Positions 45,097 through 58,492 of a stretch of 64,000 nt of DNA are shown one piece after another. The notes beneath the pieces were generated by a model that saw only the letters and a program-made list of their open reading frames with translations, was not told the origin of the DNA and searched no databases. Position numbers and translations under genes: made by a program. Position 1 is the stretch's first letter; every line of letters starts with the position of its first letter. The stretch covers positions 648,001-712,000 of the forward strand of contig WAEK01000004.1 in the NCBI GenBank assembly GCA_011634665.1. The letters are read 5' to 3'. Origin of the DNA: Mortierella sp. BCC40632. Taxonomy: Eukaryota; Mortierellomycota; Mortierellomycetes; Mortierellales; Mortierellaceae.

Positions 45097-46134
45097 AAAA
45101 GTCGTTGGAGAATCGTTCATTTTTTTTTCCCCTTACCTGATCCCGCTTTCGCAACTTATTAAGTTCCATCACTTCAGCTTTCTTATCATCCACAGTCTTT
45201 CGAAGTGAAGAAACATCATACTCCAGTTGATAATTATGCACATTCCATGCATTGGCTCCAAACTTTTGAACCAACTCCAAATTCAAAATACGTTGATTCT
45301 GTTGTTCCAATTGTGCATCTGCATTCTCTACTGCCTTGAGCCACAAAGCCTTGCCCTCTGGTAATTCTTCAGAAGCTGTGAGTGGAGTGCTGGAGTCGGT
45401 GGTAGAGTCGGTGGTGGTAGTTGCAGAGGGAGGTTCGAGTTGATAACGACTGAGATCTAAAGTAGGTTCCATGGGTTTGCCTTTCCGTACACGTTCCAGC
45501 TCCTGTTGCAACAGCATGTTTTCCTATTGCCAAGGGAAAAATAACGATAAACCAAAGAGTGATTTTTAGTATTTCTTTTTTTTTTTCTCTTTCTCTCTGC
45601 GTCTTTCTCATAAATGTTGGTATAAAAAGGCAGTCGGTTTCAATCGCACTCTTGCTTTTTTTTAAGAAAAAGGATCACAAACCTTGAAAAGCTCGATATC
45701 TGGAAAATGAGCTGAAGGATCGCGAGGCTTGGGCATCCTCTTGAGTTCTGCAGCAATCAGTTTGTCGACCTGAGTACGCACACCTAGGAAACATTAAAAA
45801 AATGACAAATAAAAGTGTGGACGCCAGTGCAATTATAAAGGAAATAATAATAATAATAATATAGAAAAGATCCTTTGGTTAGATCCCATGCTTCTTCTTG
45901 TCTCTTCGGTCCTGAAGGGTTCTGCTGACAAGGCGTTTTACCTGGCTCATCAATCTGCTTGTCAATATCTAGAAAGAAACGGATATTCAAGAAAAAAAAG
46001 TGTTCTGTTAGTGAGACAGCATGGTTCGCGATGGAGGCGTCTCCTGATGGAGCAATAATAAAAATAGAGAGGCTCCTGGTTCCATCCTTTTATTCATACA
46101 TGGCAAGGCATCGAGGTCGAATTGTGCAGACATG
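44762..46134 (-). CDS. BCAS2: Pre-mRNA splicing factor SPF27/BCAS2
   Basis: Core subunit of the Prp19/NTC complex that activates the spliceosome. Exons 46101-46134, 45942-45968, 45683-45783, 45137-45523 and 44762-44953 join to 246 residues, close to the family's usual length. The N-terminus MSAQFDLDALPYIDKQIDEPG is rebuilt across two tiny exons of 34 and 27 nt. Then come VDKLIAAELKRMPKPRD, ENMLLQQELERV and SRYQLEPP, followed by a long coiled coil (AVENADAQLEQQNQRILNLE, NYQLEYDVSSLRKTVDDKK). The reconstructed ALPYID and RYxLxPP motifs are diagnostic. The last acceptor is preceded by an A run rather than a pyrimidine tract. Confidence 0.92.
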
Positions 46135-46705
46135 GCGGGTAATCGGGGTGGTTTGTTCTGTCCAAGCGAGGAGAGTGGAGAGCCGGTTCCTTGGTTGATG
46201 TGGATGCGTCGTGAAATGAAAGAGAGAGAGATCTTTTTTGGGAAGGTTGCAACCAGACAGACAGGGCGGTCATGACTGCGAAATTCTTGAAATTGTCAAG
46301 TGTCAACACGTCTTTCTCCCCTTCCCGGATCACCTCTCTGGTCGCATCTCCTCCTCTTTACTTCTCCAACTCAGGACAACCCATCAAGAGTATGTCGACG
46401 GATCCGTTCATCCTTTTTTTTTTAACGTTCTCGTTCTGTCAGTTTGAGGCTACTTGAGTGGGGCAGCCGAGACATTTCTGTCTATTCGCCCCGCCAAGAA
46501 GGAGAAGGATTTAGCTGATCGCTCGTTCTGATCAGGCAGCGTTGGCAGGGAAAAGAAACAGGACATGTCATCACACCAAGAACTTGGGCCCCATCGTTAT
46601 TCTTGTCATCACTAACGACTAGACACCATCTTTTCCCATTCCTCCTCCCTCTCTCTCTCTCTCCTTCTTTTTTTTTCTTTCTTTCTTTGGTATGGTTGTT
46701 TTCAG
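46135..46705. other. Divergent promoter of BCAS2 and mitochondrial bL33 gene
   Basis: Mixed-sequence DNA with one CT-rich stretch (46650-46690). It must contain the untranslated first exon of the bL33 gene; candidate donors after an A are at about 46440 and 46455. No other gene is seen. Confidence 0.45.
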
Positions 46706-47188
46706 TGGCCAAGAAAGCAAAAGCAAGGTACACACCACACACTTTCTCTCTTTCCATCCTATCTCGGACCTCTTCTCCGACCACACTGTCACCAGACTCG
46801 ATATCATTCTCTTGACTGCGATACTCACAATGGCTGAATGGAACATTGCTTTCACTTTGACACCCTCCCCCCTCTTCTTCTAGGACGATTCTCGTCAAGT
46901 TGTTGTCGACTGCCGGCACTGGATTCTTCTACACCACCCGTCGTCCAAGAACCACGGCCAAGTTGTCTTTTATGAAGTTTGACCCTCGTGGTAAAGAATC
47001 AGTCTCTTTTCCTTCTTGCAAAATCTCCTATGAATCAGGGATGACTTCGCTTCCTTTATTTATTTATTCAAATGGTTAACCTCGGCCTTCTCTTTCTCTC
47101 TCTCACACGAACACATATGCTCCTCAAAACCTATTCAGTCAACCAAACCGTCTTGTTCAACGAGGCCAAGATCAACCGCCCCAACTAA
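46706..47188 (+). CDS. Mitochondrial large-subunit ribosomal protein bL33
   Basis: Exons 46706-46727, 46884-46990 and 47139-47188 join to a frame of 59 residues plus one split codon: KAKARTILVKLLSTAGTGFF, YTTRRPRTTAKLSFMKFDPR and VNQTVLFNEAKINRPN. The KLLSTAGTGFFYTT and LSFMKFDPRVNQ patterns match bacterial-type bL33, which in fungi serves the mitochondrial ribosome (MRPL39 in budding yeast). The first coding exon begins with TG directly after a TTTTCAG acceptor; the simplest reading is that an upstream exon supplies the A of a split ATG. Without that exon there is no in-frame ATG. Basic and short, as expected. Confidence 0.85.
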
Positions 47189-47626
47189 AGTAGCACTTGA
47201 CAGGACAATGGAGAAAGAAAACAAAACAAAACAAAAAACAAAAAAAAAAAAAAAAAGGGTACCAATAAGCCTTGACCTATGTGCCTTGATGCCATCTCCT
47301 TTCGACATCACCAAGTTTGCTCTTCCGACTCTTCTCTATACTTGAACGATCCAAACGAAGAGTGAAATGATAAAGACTGGAAGAAACAGCAACTGTGGAA
47401 CATGAAATCGGTAGAATCTGTAATATAAATACATCTCATTCGTGAAAAAAAAAAGTCAAAGATGCAAGAGAGAAGAAGGATGGCCTCGAGCATGGGATTG
47501 AAAGAATAACAGGGAGGAGGTGTTGAAAGGCAAATGGGTAACATGTTCGCCGAGAACGATTTCTTTTATGTATACATGTGCTGTCGGGTAATTTTTTTTT
47601 TTCTTTTTTTTCTATTTTTTTTTTTT
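47189..47626. other. Gap between convergent bL33 and MET2 genes
   Basis: Contains an AAAACA-rich run with poly-A (47219-47256) just after the bL33 stop and T-rich DNA (47591-47627) before the MET2 stop. No gene is seen. Confidence 0.5.
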
Positions 47627-50417
<2,791 letters not shown>

Positions 50418-51046
50418 TCTAGTGAGCAGTTCAGGAACTGATAGGTATGAAGAGGAAAAGAGTGTTGAGCTAAGGAACAAAACAAAAAGAGAAAGAGAAA
50501 GAGAAAGAGAGAGAAAAAAAAGGCACTCGAAAGCTTGAAAGAGAGAGAGAGAGAAAGCCGGGAGAAGAGACGAGGGAAGCAGGACTCGGCAAGCGAAAGC
50601 TACTCTTTATAATGTGTAGATCGAAATAAAAAGAGAGTGAGTGAGAGGCTGCTCTCTCTCTTTCTCTCCTCTCCGTGCGGCCAATCGCATTGAGCCGTCG
50701 AATAGAGTCAGACTTGACGCCATAGGGAGAGAAGAGGAGTGGAGGCCTTCTTCTGTTGCACACACACAGACACATACACGTACCATCAAAAAATTTATCT
50801 GAACTATTGTCATGCTCTTTTTCTTCTTCTTCTTCTTCTTCTTCCTCTGCCTTTTCCTCTCCTCCCCTTCACACGGACTATACATTTTCGACTCATTTTG
50901 TACACACTGAAGACAGAAATGCTTTTTTTTTTTAATGATAAAACAGTATAGACAACAAAGATAAGATGGCATGGTACAAGAGGTTTAATGGCCGATAGCG
51001 ATCGTTAAGATAGAAAGGTGGGTCAGACGCGCTTTAGAGACAGCAT
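50418..51046. other. Upstream region of MET2, purine-rich
   Basis: Presumed MET2 promoter and 5' UTR. It contains GA/GAAA-rich stretches (50484-50560), a CTT run (50819-50845) and the 3' flank of NHP2. Frames here are repeat-derived. Confidence 0.5.
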
Positions 51047-51961
51047 CTAGTCGTAGGTGACGGCCTCATCCTTGATTGAAGAAAAGAAAAAGAAAAAAGA
51101 CAAAGAGGAAAGTCAGTCAATATTCATCTCTTCAAGAGTTGCCCCCCTCCCTCAACCACGGAGCATGTCAAAGAGAATATAGCAACAACAAACATTAACA
51201 AGGGCACTTTCAAGAAACACATACCATCTTCTTGACCTTGGCAAAGCACTCCTCATAGAGCTCCTTATAATCCTTTGCGCTGTCCATGTCCTTCTTCTTG
51301 CCTCCGAGGACGATCATCATGCAGGAGGTAGGGCGCTTTGTGGATCCTGCTGTGCCGAGCTCCTCCTTGGATGGCAAGAAGACATATGGAACATCGTTGT
51401 CCTCGCACAAGACGGGGACGTGCGTAATGACATCAATGGGAGAGATGTCGCCGGCAATCAACACAAGTCCCTTCTCGCCCTTGCGGAGACCCTTGACAAC
51501 CTCCTTGACACCACGCTTGACGTGCTTGGCCTTGGCAGCTATTCAATGGTGCCAGATATTGAGCGAAGAGAGAAAGAAAACGTTTATATGTTCAGGATTA
51601 GTCAAGAGGTGGATGGTAAGGCTGGATTGGGTTTGGCATTGGGCTCTGTTGGTCATTGTTTGTTCTGGTGAAAGGGTTGGCGAGTTGAAAGTGAGAGGTT
51701 GCGATCGTTCCTGAGTGTCATGCAAGAGAATTTTTTTTCTTAAAAAAAAATAGTGGCTGTAGGGTGTAGGGGAGCCAATGATGGTCTCGGACACTTGTTT
51801 CCCAAGAGCTTTTTAAAGTAAAGCTCGATGCTGATACAGGTTGATCTACTGAGGACATTCATCCCTTGCTATTGAAAAGATCCCGACACAATAGCAATAG
51901 TAAACAGTGGTGCACCACTGTTTGATAGGACTGGCTCTGGTGGATAGTGGGTCTGTCTATT

Positions 51962-52043
<82 letters not shown>

Positions 52044-52315
52044 CTTTTCGGCTTTGTTTCTTTCTCGGGATCGGTGTGTGAAAGAGTGTAGATAGGCAGC
52101 AAGCCTATTTTGTTTTTTTTTATACCTTTCTTGATGGTCTTGAGAAGCTTCTTGGTCAACTTGTCCTCAGCCAAGGGGCGAGCGATGGGGGAGACATCAA
52201 TCACCTTGGCAGGCGAATCAACCTCCATGTCGGAATCGTTTCCAGTAGAGGCAGCGACAACCTTCTCAGCCTTCTCGGGCTTGTCCGACTTTTTCGACTT
52301 CTTTTCCTTGGCCAT
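51047..52315 (-). CDS. NHP2: H/ACA snoRNP protein Nhp2
   Basis: Core protein of H/ACA snoRNPs, which guide pseudouridylation of rRNA. Exons 52126-52315, 51225-51538 and 51047-51070 join to 175 residues. A Lys/Asp-rich N-terminus (MAKEKKSKKSDKPEKAEK) is followed by the L7Ae-type RNA-binding fold: LLKTIKKAAKAKHVKRGVKE, GLRKGEKGLVLIAGDISPID, VPVLCEDNDVPYVFLPSKEE and LGTAGSTKRPTSCMMI. The SKEELGTAG and VKRGVKEV wording fits Nhp2 rather than Snu13 or eL8. The third exon adds only DEAVTYD. Intron 1 (587 bp) carries a (CT)n plus poly-T block. Confidence 0.93.
51967..52043. repeat. (CT)n followed by poly-T in NHP2 intron
   Basis: About 24 CT units run directly into about 28 T residues. On the NHP2 coding strand this is poly-A plus GA, so it is not the intron's pyrimidine tract. 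Confidence 0.88.
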
Positions 52316-52765
52316 GCTGAGAGATGAGTGTGTGTATGGATGTAAAGAGAGGATGTGTTTGGCTCTGGACGGTCAATGTTTTCTTTTCTTTTTTTTTTTT
52401 TTTTTTTTTTCTTGGTCTGGGTCACAAGCCACACTGTGATCCAAGAAGGGTGGTGCATACCCTCTTGCGGATATCAAAAATATCCTTTCTCTCTCCCTAG
52501 TCTAAAACGAGAACCATTCTGATCTACCATTCGGATTGTCTTTGGGCAGGTCATGTCAAAAGACATTACATGCTGACAGAGTTGGAGAGGGAAAGGAGAG
52601 TCTTTGGTGGATTCTGAACTGGTCATTTCCCATTTGTTAAATAGGGTCCTCTAGTTTCCGCCAGTCTAGCTTAGCTGGAGTGACTTGCTTTGCCTAGAGA
52701 ACTAAGCTTTTGCTCGCGAAAACTTTGAAAAAAAAAAAAAGGTCTAGCGCTAATCTCAGATGCTT
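52316..52765. other. NHP2 promoter and kynurenine aminotransferase 3' flank
   Basis: Contains a T run (52389-52410) near the NHP2 start and an A run (52727-52740) near the aminotransferase stop. No gene is seen. Confidence 0.5.
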
Positions 52766-55009
52766 TTACTTGATGTATGCCTTCAACTTCAACAATCTCT
52801 CCGCTGCAGCATCTAGAGTCTCATCTGTCTTGCAGAAAGCAAATCGGGCAAAGTTCTCTGCCAGGGGTTGGTTAGGCTTTGAGTAAAACTCGGTTGGGGG
52901 AATGGCACACACACCAATCTCCTTGGTCAACCAGTAACAAGTCCGGAAATCCTTGGGTCTCGAGTTCAAAAGCTCTGGGAACTTGTAATCCTTGGGCACC
53001 TGAATTCGATCCGTGTTGACAAGAATAAAGTAGGATCCTTCAGGGATGGTGCAGGGCAATCCCAACTCACGGAAGACAGAGAGGAGTCGCTCTCGCTTGG
53101 ACTCGTAAGCGTGGATCTGGCTGCCAAAGAAGGCAAGCTCGTCTGCACGTTCAAATCCAACAGCGACAGCCTCCTGCAAGGGCGAGTTGACGCAAAAGAC
53201 GAGGCGTGTGTGTGCGGCCAAGGCAGGCTCGACAAGGGGCTTGGGTCCAATCAACCAACCAACGCGCCATCCGGTCGTGCCAAATGTCTTGCCACCACTT
53301 CCCACCGTGATTGTCCGCTCCCACAGTCCATCCAAGGTAGCAATGCGCTGGTGATCGCTTGAGTTGAAGTAGAGTCGGTCATACTGTGCAACAGATTGAA
53401 AACAGAAACATCTGTTAGCCTCAACGATCTACCATCTCAAATCAGTGGGCACGTTTTTGTTTCCAGTTGGGACTTACAACTTCGTCACTAATGATAAGTA
53501 GGTTGTGCTTGATGGCCAATGCACCAATCTCCTCTAGCTCCTCACGCGAGAACACCTTTCCAATAGGGTTATGAGGGGTATTAAGGACAATGATCTTGGA
53601 TCTAGGCGTGATCTTGGACTCGAGTTCCTTAATGTCAATCTTCCATTCGCTTGCGCTCATGTCCTTGGTGATATCGCCCTTTGGCCGGATCGGGCAGTAG
53701 ACCGGGACACCTCCGTTCATGGTAATGTTGGACTATTATGTGGAGTAATAGGAAAGAAAAGTCAGACATTCCAGATCACAAAAGAGAGAGAAAGGCTCCA
53801 TCCATATATTTTTCTTCCTTTGCTTCGCCTAAACGTACAATATACTGGTCAAAGAATGGCTCCATCAAGATGACCTCTGAGCCCTGGTCAAGGTATCCGG
53901 CAAAGATACTGTAGATGCCTATAATTGGACGAGAAGAGAATGCTGCTCAATGACTGGACCACGAAGGGAGAATAAAAAAATGCCTATGGTCCTGTAAAAT
54001 GGAAGCAGCTCTGTATGTCGTACTGCTTGCGGCTTTTTTTTTTTTTTTTTACCTTCATTGGCTCCAGCAGTAACAACGATTTCTGTCTCTGGATCCAAGG
54101 TCCTGTTAAAGAGTGGGCTGTACGACTTTGCGAGTGCCTATTTCACGCCGGAACACAAAGGGAGAAAAAAATAAAAAAGATGGAGTGTGAGCGTGGGATT
54201 TTTCTCTTGAGAACATTGCCTGGCTTGTACTCATGCTTGTCATCTCGTTGTGCATTGTATGTTCACATCGTACGTTTCTCAGTCTTGGACGGCCCTTGGG
54301 GTGGCTGTATTGGTTGCAGTCGTTGCGGAGAAGTGCCTCACGGGCCGCTTCAATCACAAAATCTGGAGGTGAGAAACTGTAGATCGTTGTTTGCAAAAAA
54401 AAAAGAGAGAGAGAAAAATACATTGAGTTAGTGCCATTTTTTTTTATCATTCTTGCTTTGGTTGCAATTGGAGTGGGGGTTTTCTTTTCTCCCCTTCCTT
54501 TCCCTTCCCTCTCTTTCTCTTTCTCTCTCTCTCTCTCTTCTCTTCTCTTTGACTGTGACCCTGCTGAGGTGACCATCAGCTTCCGTTGTGCTTACTTCAT
54601 AAAACCCTGTCCAAGGTTGACGGCCTGACACTCGAGGGCGAGTGGAGTAAAGATAGACCAGACTATGCAAAAGACCAACAGGTTAAAAAAGATTGCGAGA
54701 TTGAGATGAGACAGTTGACATGTCCATGCAAACACAAACAAACACGTCAGGAACAATAGCCACTCAAAAAGTGGGAGAAACCAGCCTAGCGCCCTAGCAG
54801 TGAACCCTACCATCTTGTTCGAAATGAGCAACGCGCTCAGCACGAGGGATCAGGTCGGTGGTGGTCATTCTGGGGGCGTTTGCGGCAAATGATCGGGCAA
54901 AAATCTGGTTGGGCTGTTGAATGGCTGCAAGAGTACCGACCAAAGATCTCGATGAGGATGGAGAAAAGACAGAAGAGACACGAGCGGGCCGGAGGAGTCG
55001 AGAGAACAT
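52766..55009 (-). CDS. Kynurenine aminotransferase (BNA3/KAT type)
   Basis: PLP-dependent class I amin transferase converting kynurenine to kynurenic acid, with possible cysteine-S-conjugate lyase activity. Exons 54811-55009, 54596-54662, 54274-54376, 54053-54137, 53839-53918, 53478-53732 and 52766-53383 join to 468 residues. The first exon is a typical mitochondrial presequence (MFSRLLRPARVSSVF). Fold I landmarks follow: DVWSIFTPLALE, NLGQGFMNFSPPDFV, NQYSHPKGRPRLR, VTAGANEGIYSIFAGYLDQG, EPFFDQYI, NTPHNPIGKVFSREEL, ISDEVYDRLYF and the PLP lysine K295 in GSGGKTFGTTGWRVGW, then NSPLQEAVA. Wording is that of KAT/Bna3 rather than aspartate or alanine aminotransferases. A downstream in-frame ATG (MTTTDLIP) could give a cytosolic form. 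Confidence 0.92.
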
Positions 55010-55315
55010 TGCTGAAAAGTCAAGGGCCCGTCGGGTTTCTTTTGTACTGGTCAAGCGGAAAAAAAAAGAGTGGTCAAAAGGGAGAGGGCTAGAGCAAAAG
55101 TGGATCGTCCTCAAATCTTTTTTCCAGAGAGCGTCCCAGTCGGCAGAATACGATTGGCCGCGCAGGCAAGCTGTGGCGATATCGCCATTCTGAAGAAAGT
55201 TGATACAAAAGACTCATGTCATACACACAATACAAAGTCAAGGGGTCTGCCGAAGAATCAATTGCGAAGTAGCTGTATTCACAGATGGGACATATTCTAC
55301 ATGCACTCGTCTTCC
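55010..55315. other. Aminotransferase promoter and PIG-V 3' flank
   Basis: A 306-bp gap holding the promoter of the kynurenine aminotransferase gene and the 3' UTR of the PIG-V gene. No further feature is seen. Confidence 0.5.
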
Positions 55316-57251
55316 TCACGCCGGAGGGAAAAAGTTGGCAAAGAGCACAATGCCAACCAGTCCATACATCACAAAAAATCCAACCACCACCTTGTCTTTC
55401 CCTGATCCAAAGGTTCGGCCACCCTCAAACTGATGTGCTGCAAACCAGTAGACTGGGGGCATACACGAAAACGCGCGAGTAATGATCTGAATGTGCATCG
55501 TTGTAATGTTGATCAACAGCAACAGGCCCCAGAGCACGATATACGGAAATGTCGCCGTGCTCATAAACGGTGGGGTCGACTTATCCCTTGAAGCTATATG
55601 ACAAAAAAGAACAGTAGGAAAAGCTTTAGACATGTGCATGCATCCTCAACGACAAATCCGAGGCGTGCCAGAAATTTCTTCTTTTGTTTACTTACGAATG
55701 CTTGTGACTCTTCCAAGCGTCAGAACTCGTCGAGTGTCATAGAAAATGTAGTACAGAACTCCTGCAAGTGAGAGAGAGATCATTGGCGCTGCAAACAAAA
55801 AGTTGGGTATTTGCTTAACCTCATAGTATCTCATAAATCCAACATTCCTAACAAAATTTCGATAAAATAAAATATGAGCATGGGATTATGCGTTTAGTAT
55901 CTTGACATATCCTTTTGAACAGACGATCGGTACTTGGATCTTTCTCTTTAGGTTTCCTCAATAGAGCATAACTTTACCAGTAAAAGTCCTGAACAAAGCC
56001 ATAGATGAGCGGGGGTTTGTTGTCGCACCAAGGCCGCAAATCTAGCGTAGCATGCTTCTCGTTGCAATAAAGTGAGAATCCATAGATCTGGACAGCGAAA
56101 AGTCCCAACGATGTGATCAAGCATAGAAAACCTGTTCTGACCAAAGTCCACAGCTTTTGCTATTGTGATTACATGGGAAGAAGAGAAAAAGGATTGAAAA
56201 AAAAGGAGGGTAAGGATTCTCTTGTCAACAGCCTTTGCACCTGATGTCATGGAAAGGACGAGTTTGACTTTGATCTCTCATACCATAGCGCTGCAGCTAA
56301 AATCCATACGAACGAGAAACTCGTAGATAAAGAATCCAGAGTACAAAACGCCGTTGGATCTGGCCGTGCAACTGATGGACCACACAATGGCTGCCCAGAG
56401 GTATTGCTTTTGTGTTAAAAATATCATTCCTGTAAATGTCAGAGCTGAAAATGGACTCTCAGCATATCTAAATAGAAGGGTGAAGAGCTTGCACCTTTCA
56501 GAAAGGATGATCCGATCCCATCAAGCATTCACATGAGTTGATGATCCTGAGGCGTGTGATGCTTACATAGCGGACATAAATATCCCAGAAGGTGTCAAGA
56601 CATAGAGTAGCGCAGTGAGGAAAGCAAACCGCTCACGACCAAAGAGAAGGTTCGTTAGGCGATAGAGTTGTACACAGGCAACAATAAAAGAGACATTGGC
56701 GACAAGGATCCCTGCAAGAACTAGTGTCTGGCTTTGTGTCAACCATAGTTTTGTTGGGTATAGAACTGTCCACGCAGACAAATAAACACATACAAGAGAA
56801 GTTGGAAAAGCATGTAAGTCATCATTTGGAGAAGTGATACTAATTGACAATCCGCCTTTCAAATCTACTATTCTCCCTTACCCGTTTCCGCAACGAGTCT
56901 CATGGATGCTGGCAACAAGGGGAAAAAGGCATGTGCTTGTTCAAACACATAGCCATGCTCTGCAATATGAAGAAAGTAAAACGCATCCCAACGAAGAAAA
57001 ACTCCAAAGACGCTCTTGAAAAGTCTCTGTGGACCGGTCTCGATGGGAAGCACCAACTCGAGTGCCGAGTCATAGTCCTGAACGAGTGCATGGGATGCAA
57101 CGGCAACAACCCAGATGAAGAGTCTTGACAGGAGAGCATAGTAGGCAATGGTCCATGTCCTGGCCTTAATGGCTGTGCTGTTGGTGTCCATGTCTACAGG
57201 GACATCCAGTGCTTTTGCATGTTTCCCATTCACATACTTTTCTGTTGCCAT
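55316..57251 (-). CDS. GPI18: GPI mannosyltransferase 2 (PIG-V/Gpi18)
   Basis: ER membrane enzyme that adds the second mannose to the GPI anchor from dolichol-phosphate mannose. Exons 56882-57251, 56567-56765, 56284-56467, 55978-56159, 55696-55847 and 55316-55593 join to 454 residues. Family motifs appear in order: SRLFIWVVA helix, FLRWDAFYFLHIAEHGYVFEQ with the catalytic-region Trp-Asp, HAFFPLLP, LTPSGIFMSAMYAESPFSAL, ARSNGVLYSGFF, DNKPPLIYGFVQDFYWNVGF and QIPNFLFAAP, with eight or so hydrophobic helices. The start ATG (57249-57251) precedes MATEKYVNGK; an in-frame extension upstream exists but is less plausible. It lies head-to-head with CDC73. Confidence 0.92.
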
Positions 57252-58492
57252 TGGATTCCCGGGTATTTTTTTTTGCTTATCCTTTTGGGTAAGAATGGGC
57301 AAAAGGAGGCTCCTCTTTTTTTGGACTAGAATGGCGCTGGCTGGGAGCTGGAAATTTAGGCTTTCTCGCCCTTTCCAAATCTCCAGCCTCAAAAAAATTT
57401 ACCCAGGCCTTAATCCTTGGGCCTCGAGAGGTCTGGATCGAGTCTTTTATGAACGATCCTCTGATACTGGTACAGCAGGAAACTCGAGTGTTATCCTAAT
57501 CCGCTCCTGGGTGTAAGTGTTTGAAGGAGATAAGATGGACAAGTAGTTTGTTTAATTCGCTACTCAAACCACTGGCGGCCATCGATGTTGTTTCTAAGGA
57601 GAGGGGAGCTTGCTGCCTATATCCCATCTCATTGTCTCTTGTTCTCGAGTCATGAGTAGCGCTTAGATTTCAGTCCGTTCAGCTATCATAAACGCTAATC
57701 GAAACGGTATTCCAATGAAGGGCATTTTCTCTCTTTTATCTTGGTTTTCTCGCGTAAATTGTGGCCAATAATCAAGCCAAACTGAATGAGTATCAGTACA
57801 AGCGACAAGAAGCAAAAAGTGCTGGCATACCGCGACAAGTTGGTAACTACTCACCCTATTATCAACCAAGGATTCCGCTTACAGAGAGACTATTTGGTTC
57901 AACTCTCTCAATAGGACAACGTCGTTTTCTATCGCTGCTTGTGGTCAGCAGCAACGAGCTCAACGGTCTTTCTTTCTATTACTCAATACTTCTGTTAAAC
58001 ATCATAGAGTCCGAAATACTGCGTCGCTCCTCGGAGAATAGGCAGGGAACAGGATAAAGAAAAAGCAATAAGAAGGATCGAGTCAACCACAGTTTGCTAC
58101 CTATCCTATCTTTCTAGTAATCGAGACGACATCCGTTTTATTCAAGGACATATCTTCACCCTATTTTTTTTTTCTTTTCTTGTGTAAGTACGAGACAATG
58201 CTTGAGAAAAGTCTGCACACTAAGTAGGAAAGCTAATAGCCCATCAACTGCAGAAAAAAAAGGAAAAAAGGGTACCCTCCAGAACTACCCTTTTCTCCTG
58301 GTTCAAGGCCCCGTTACTTTGACACACTGGAGGCCAGGGATAATTATTTCCCACCATACTCACGTCACTATAACGGGATTTAAATAGATAGAGTTGATCC
58401 TGATCAACCCTCTCTTCTCTTCGAGGCGTTTGTGCATCATTCAGGACATCAACTCTCCTCAGAAAAAGAAAGGTCTGTCCTCCGTCGCATTC
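57252..58492. other. Divergent region between PIG-V and CDC73 with orphan frames
   Basis: This 1.2-kb gap is long for the right-hand part of the window. At 57760-58057 a plus-strand frame of about 98 codons without an ATG contains QVGNYSPYYQPRIPLTERLFG, while the overlapping minus-strand frame 57663-57869 contains REKMPFIGIPFRLAFMIAERT. Both look mildly coding-like; I could not attach either to a gene or a family. Otherwise only mixed sequence and short A/T runs are seen. Confidence 0.35.

Noticed and set aside
56563..56862. PIG-V exon beginning about 100 bp further upstream (through ITSPNDDLHAFP)
   Set aside because: It would require an intron of only about 17-42 nt or a broken phase; the acceptor at 56766 keeps phase and gives the family sequence.
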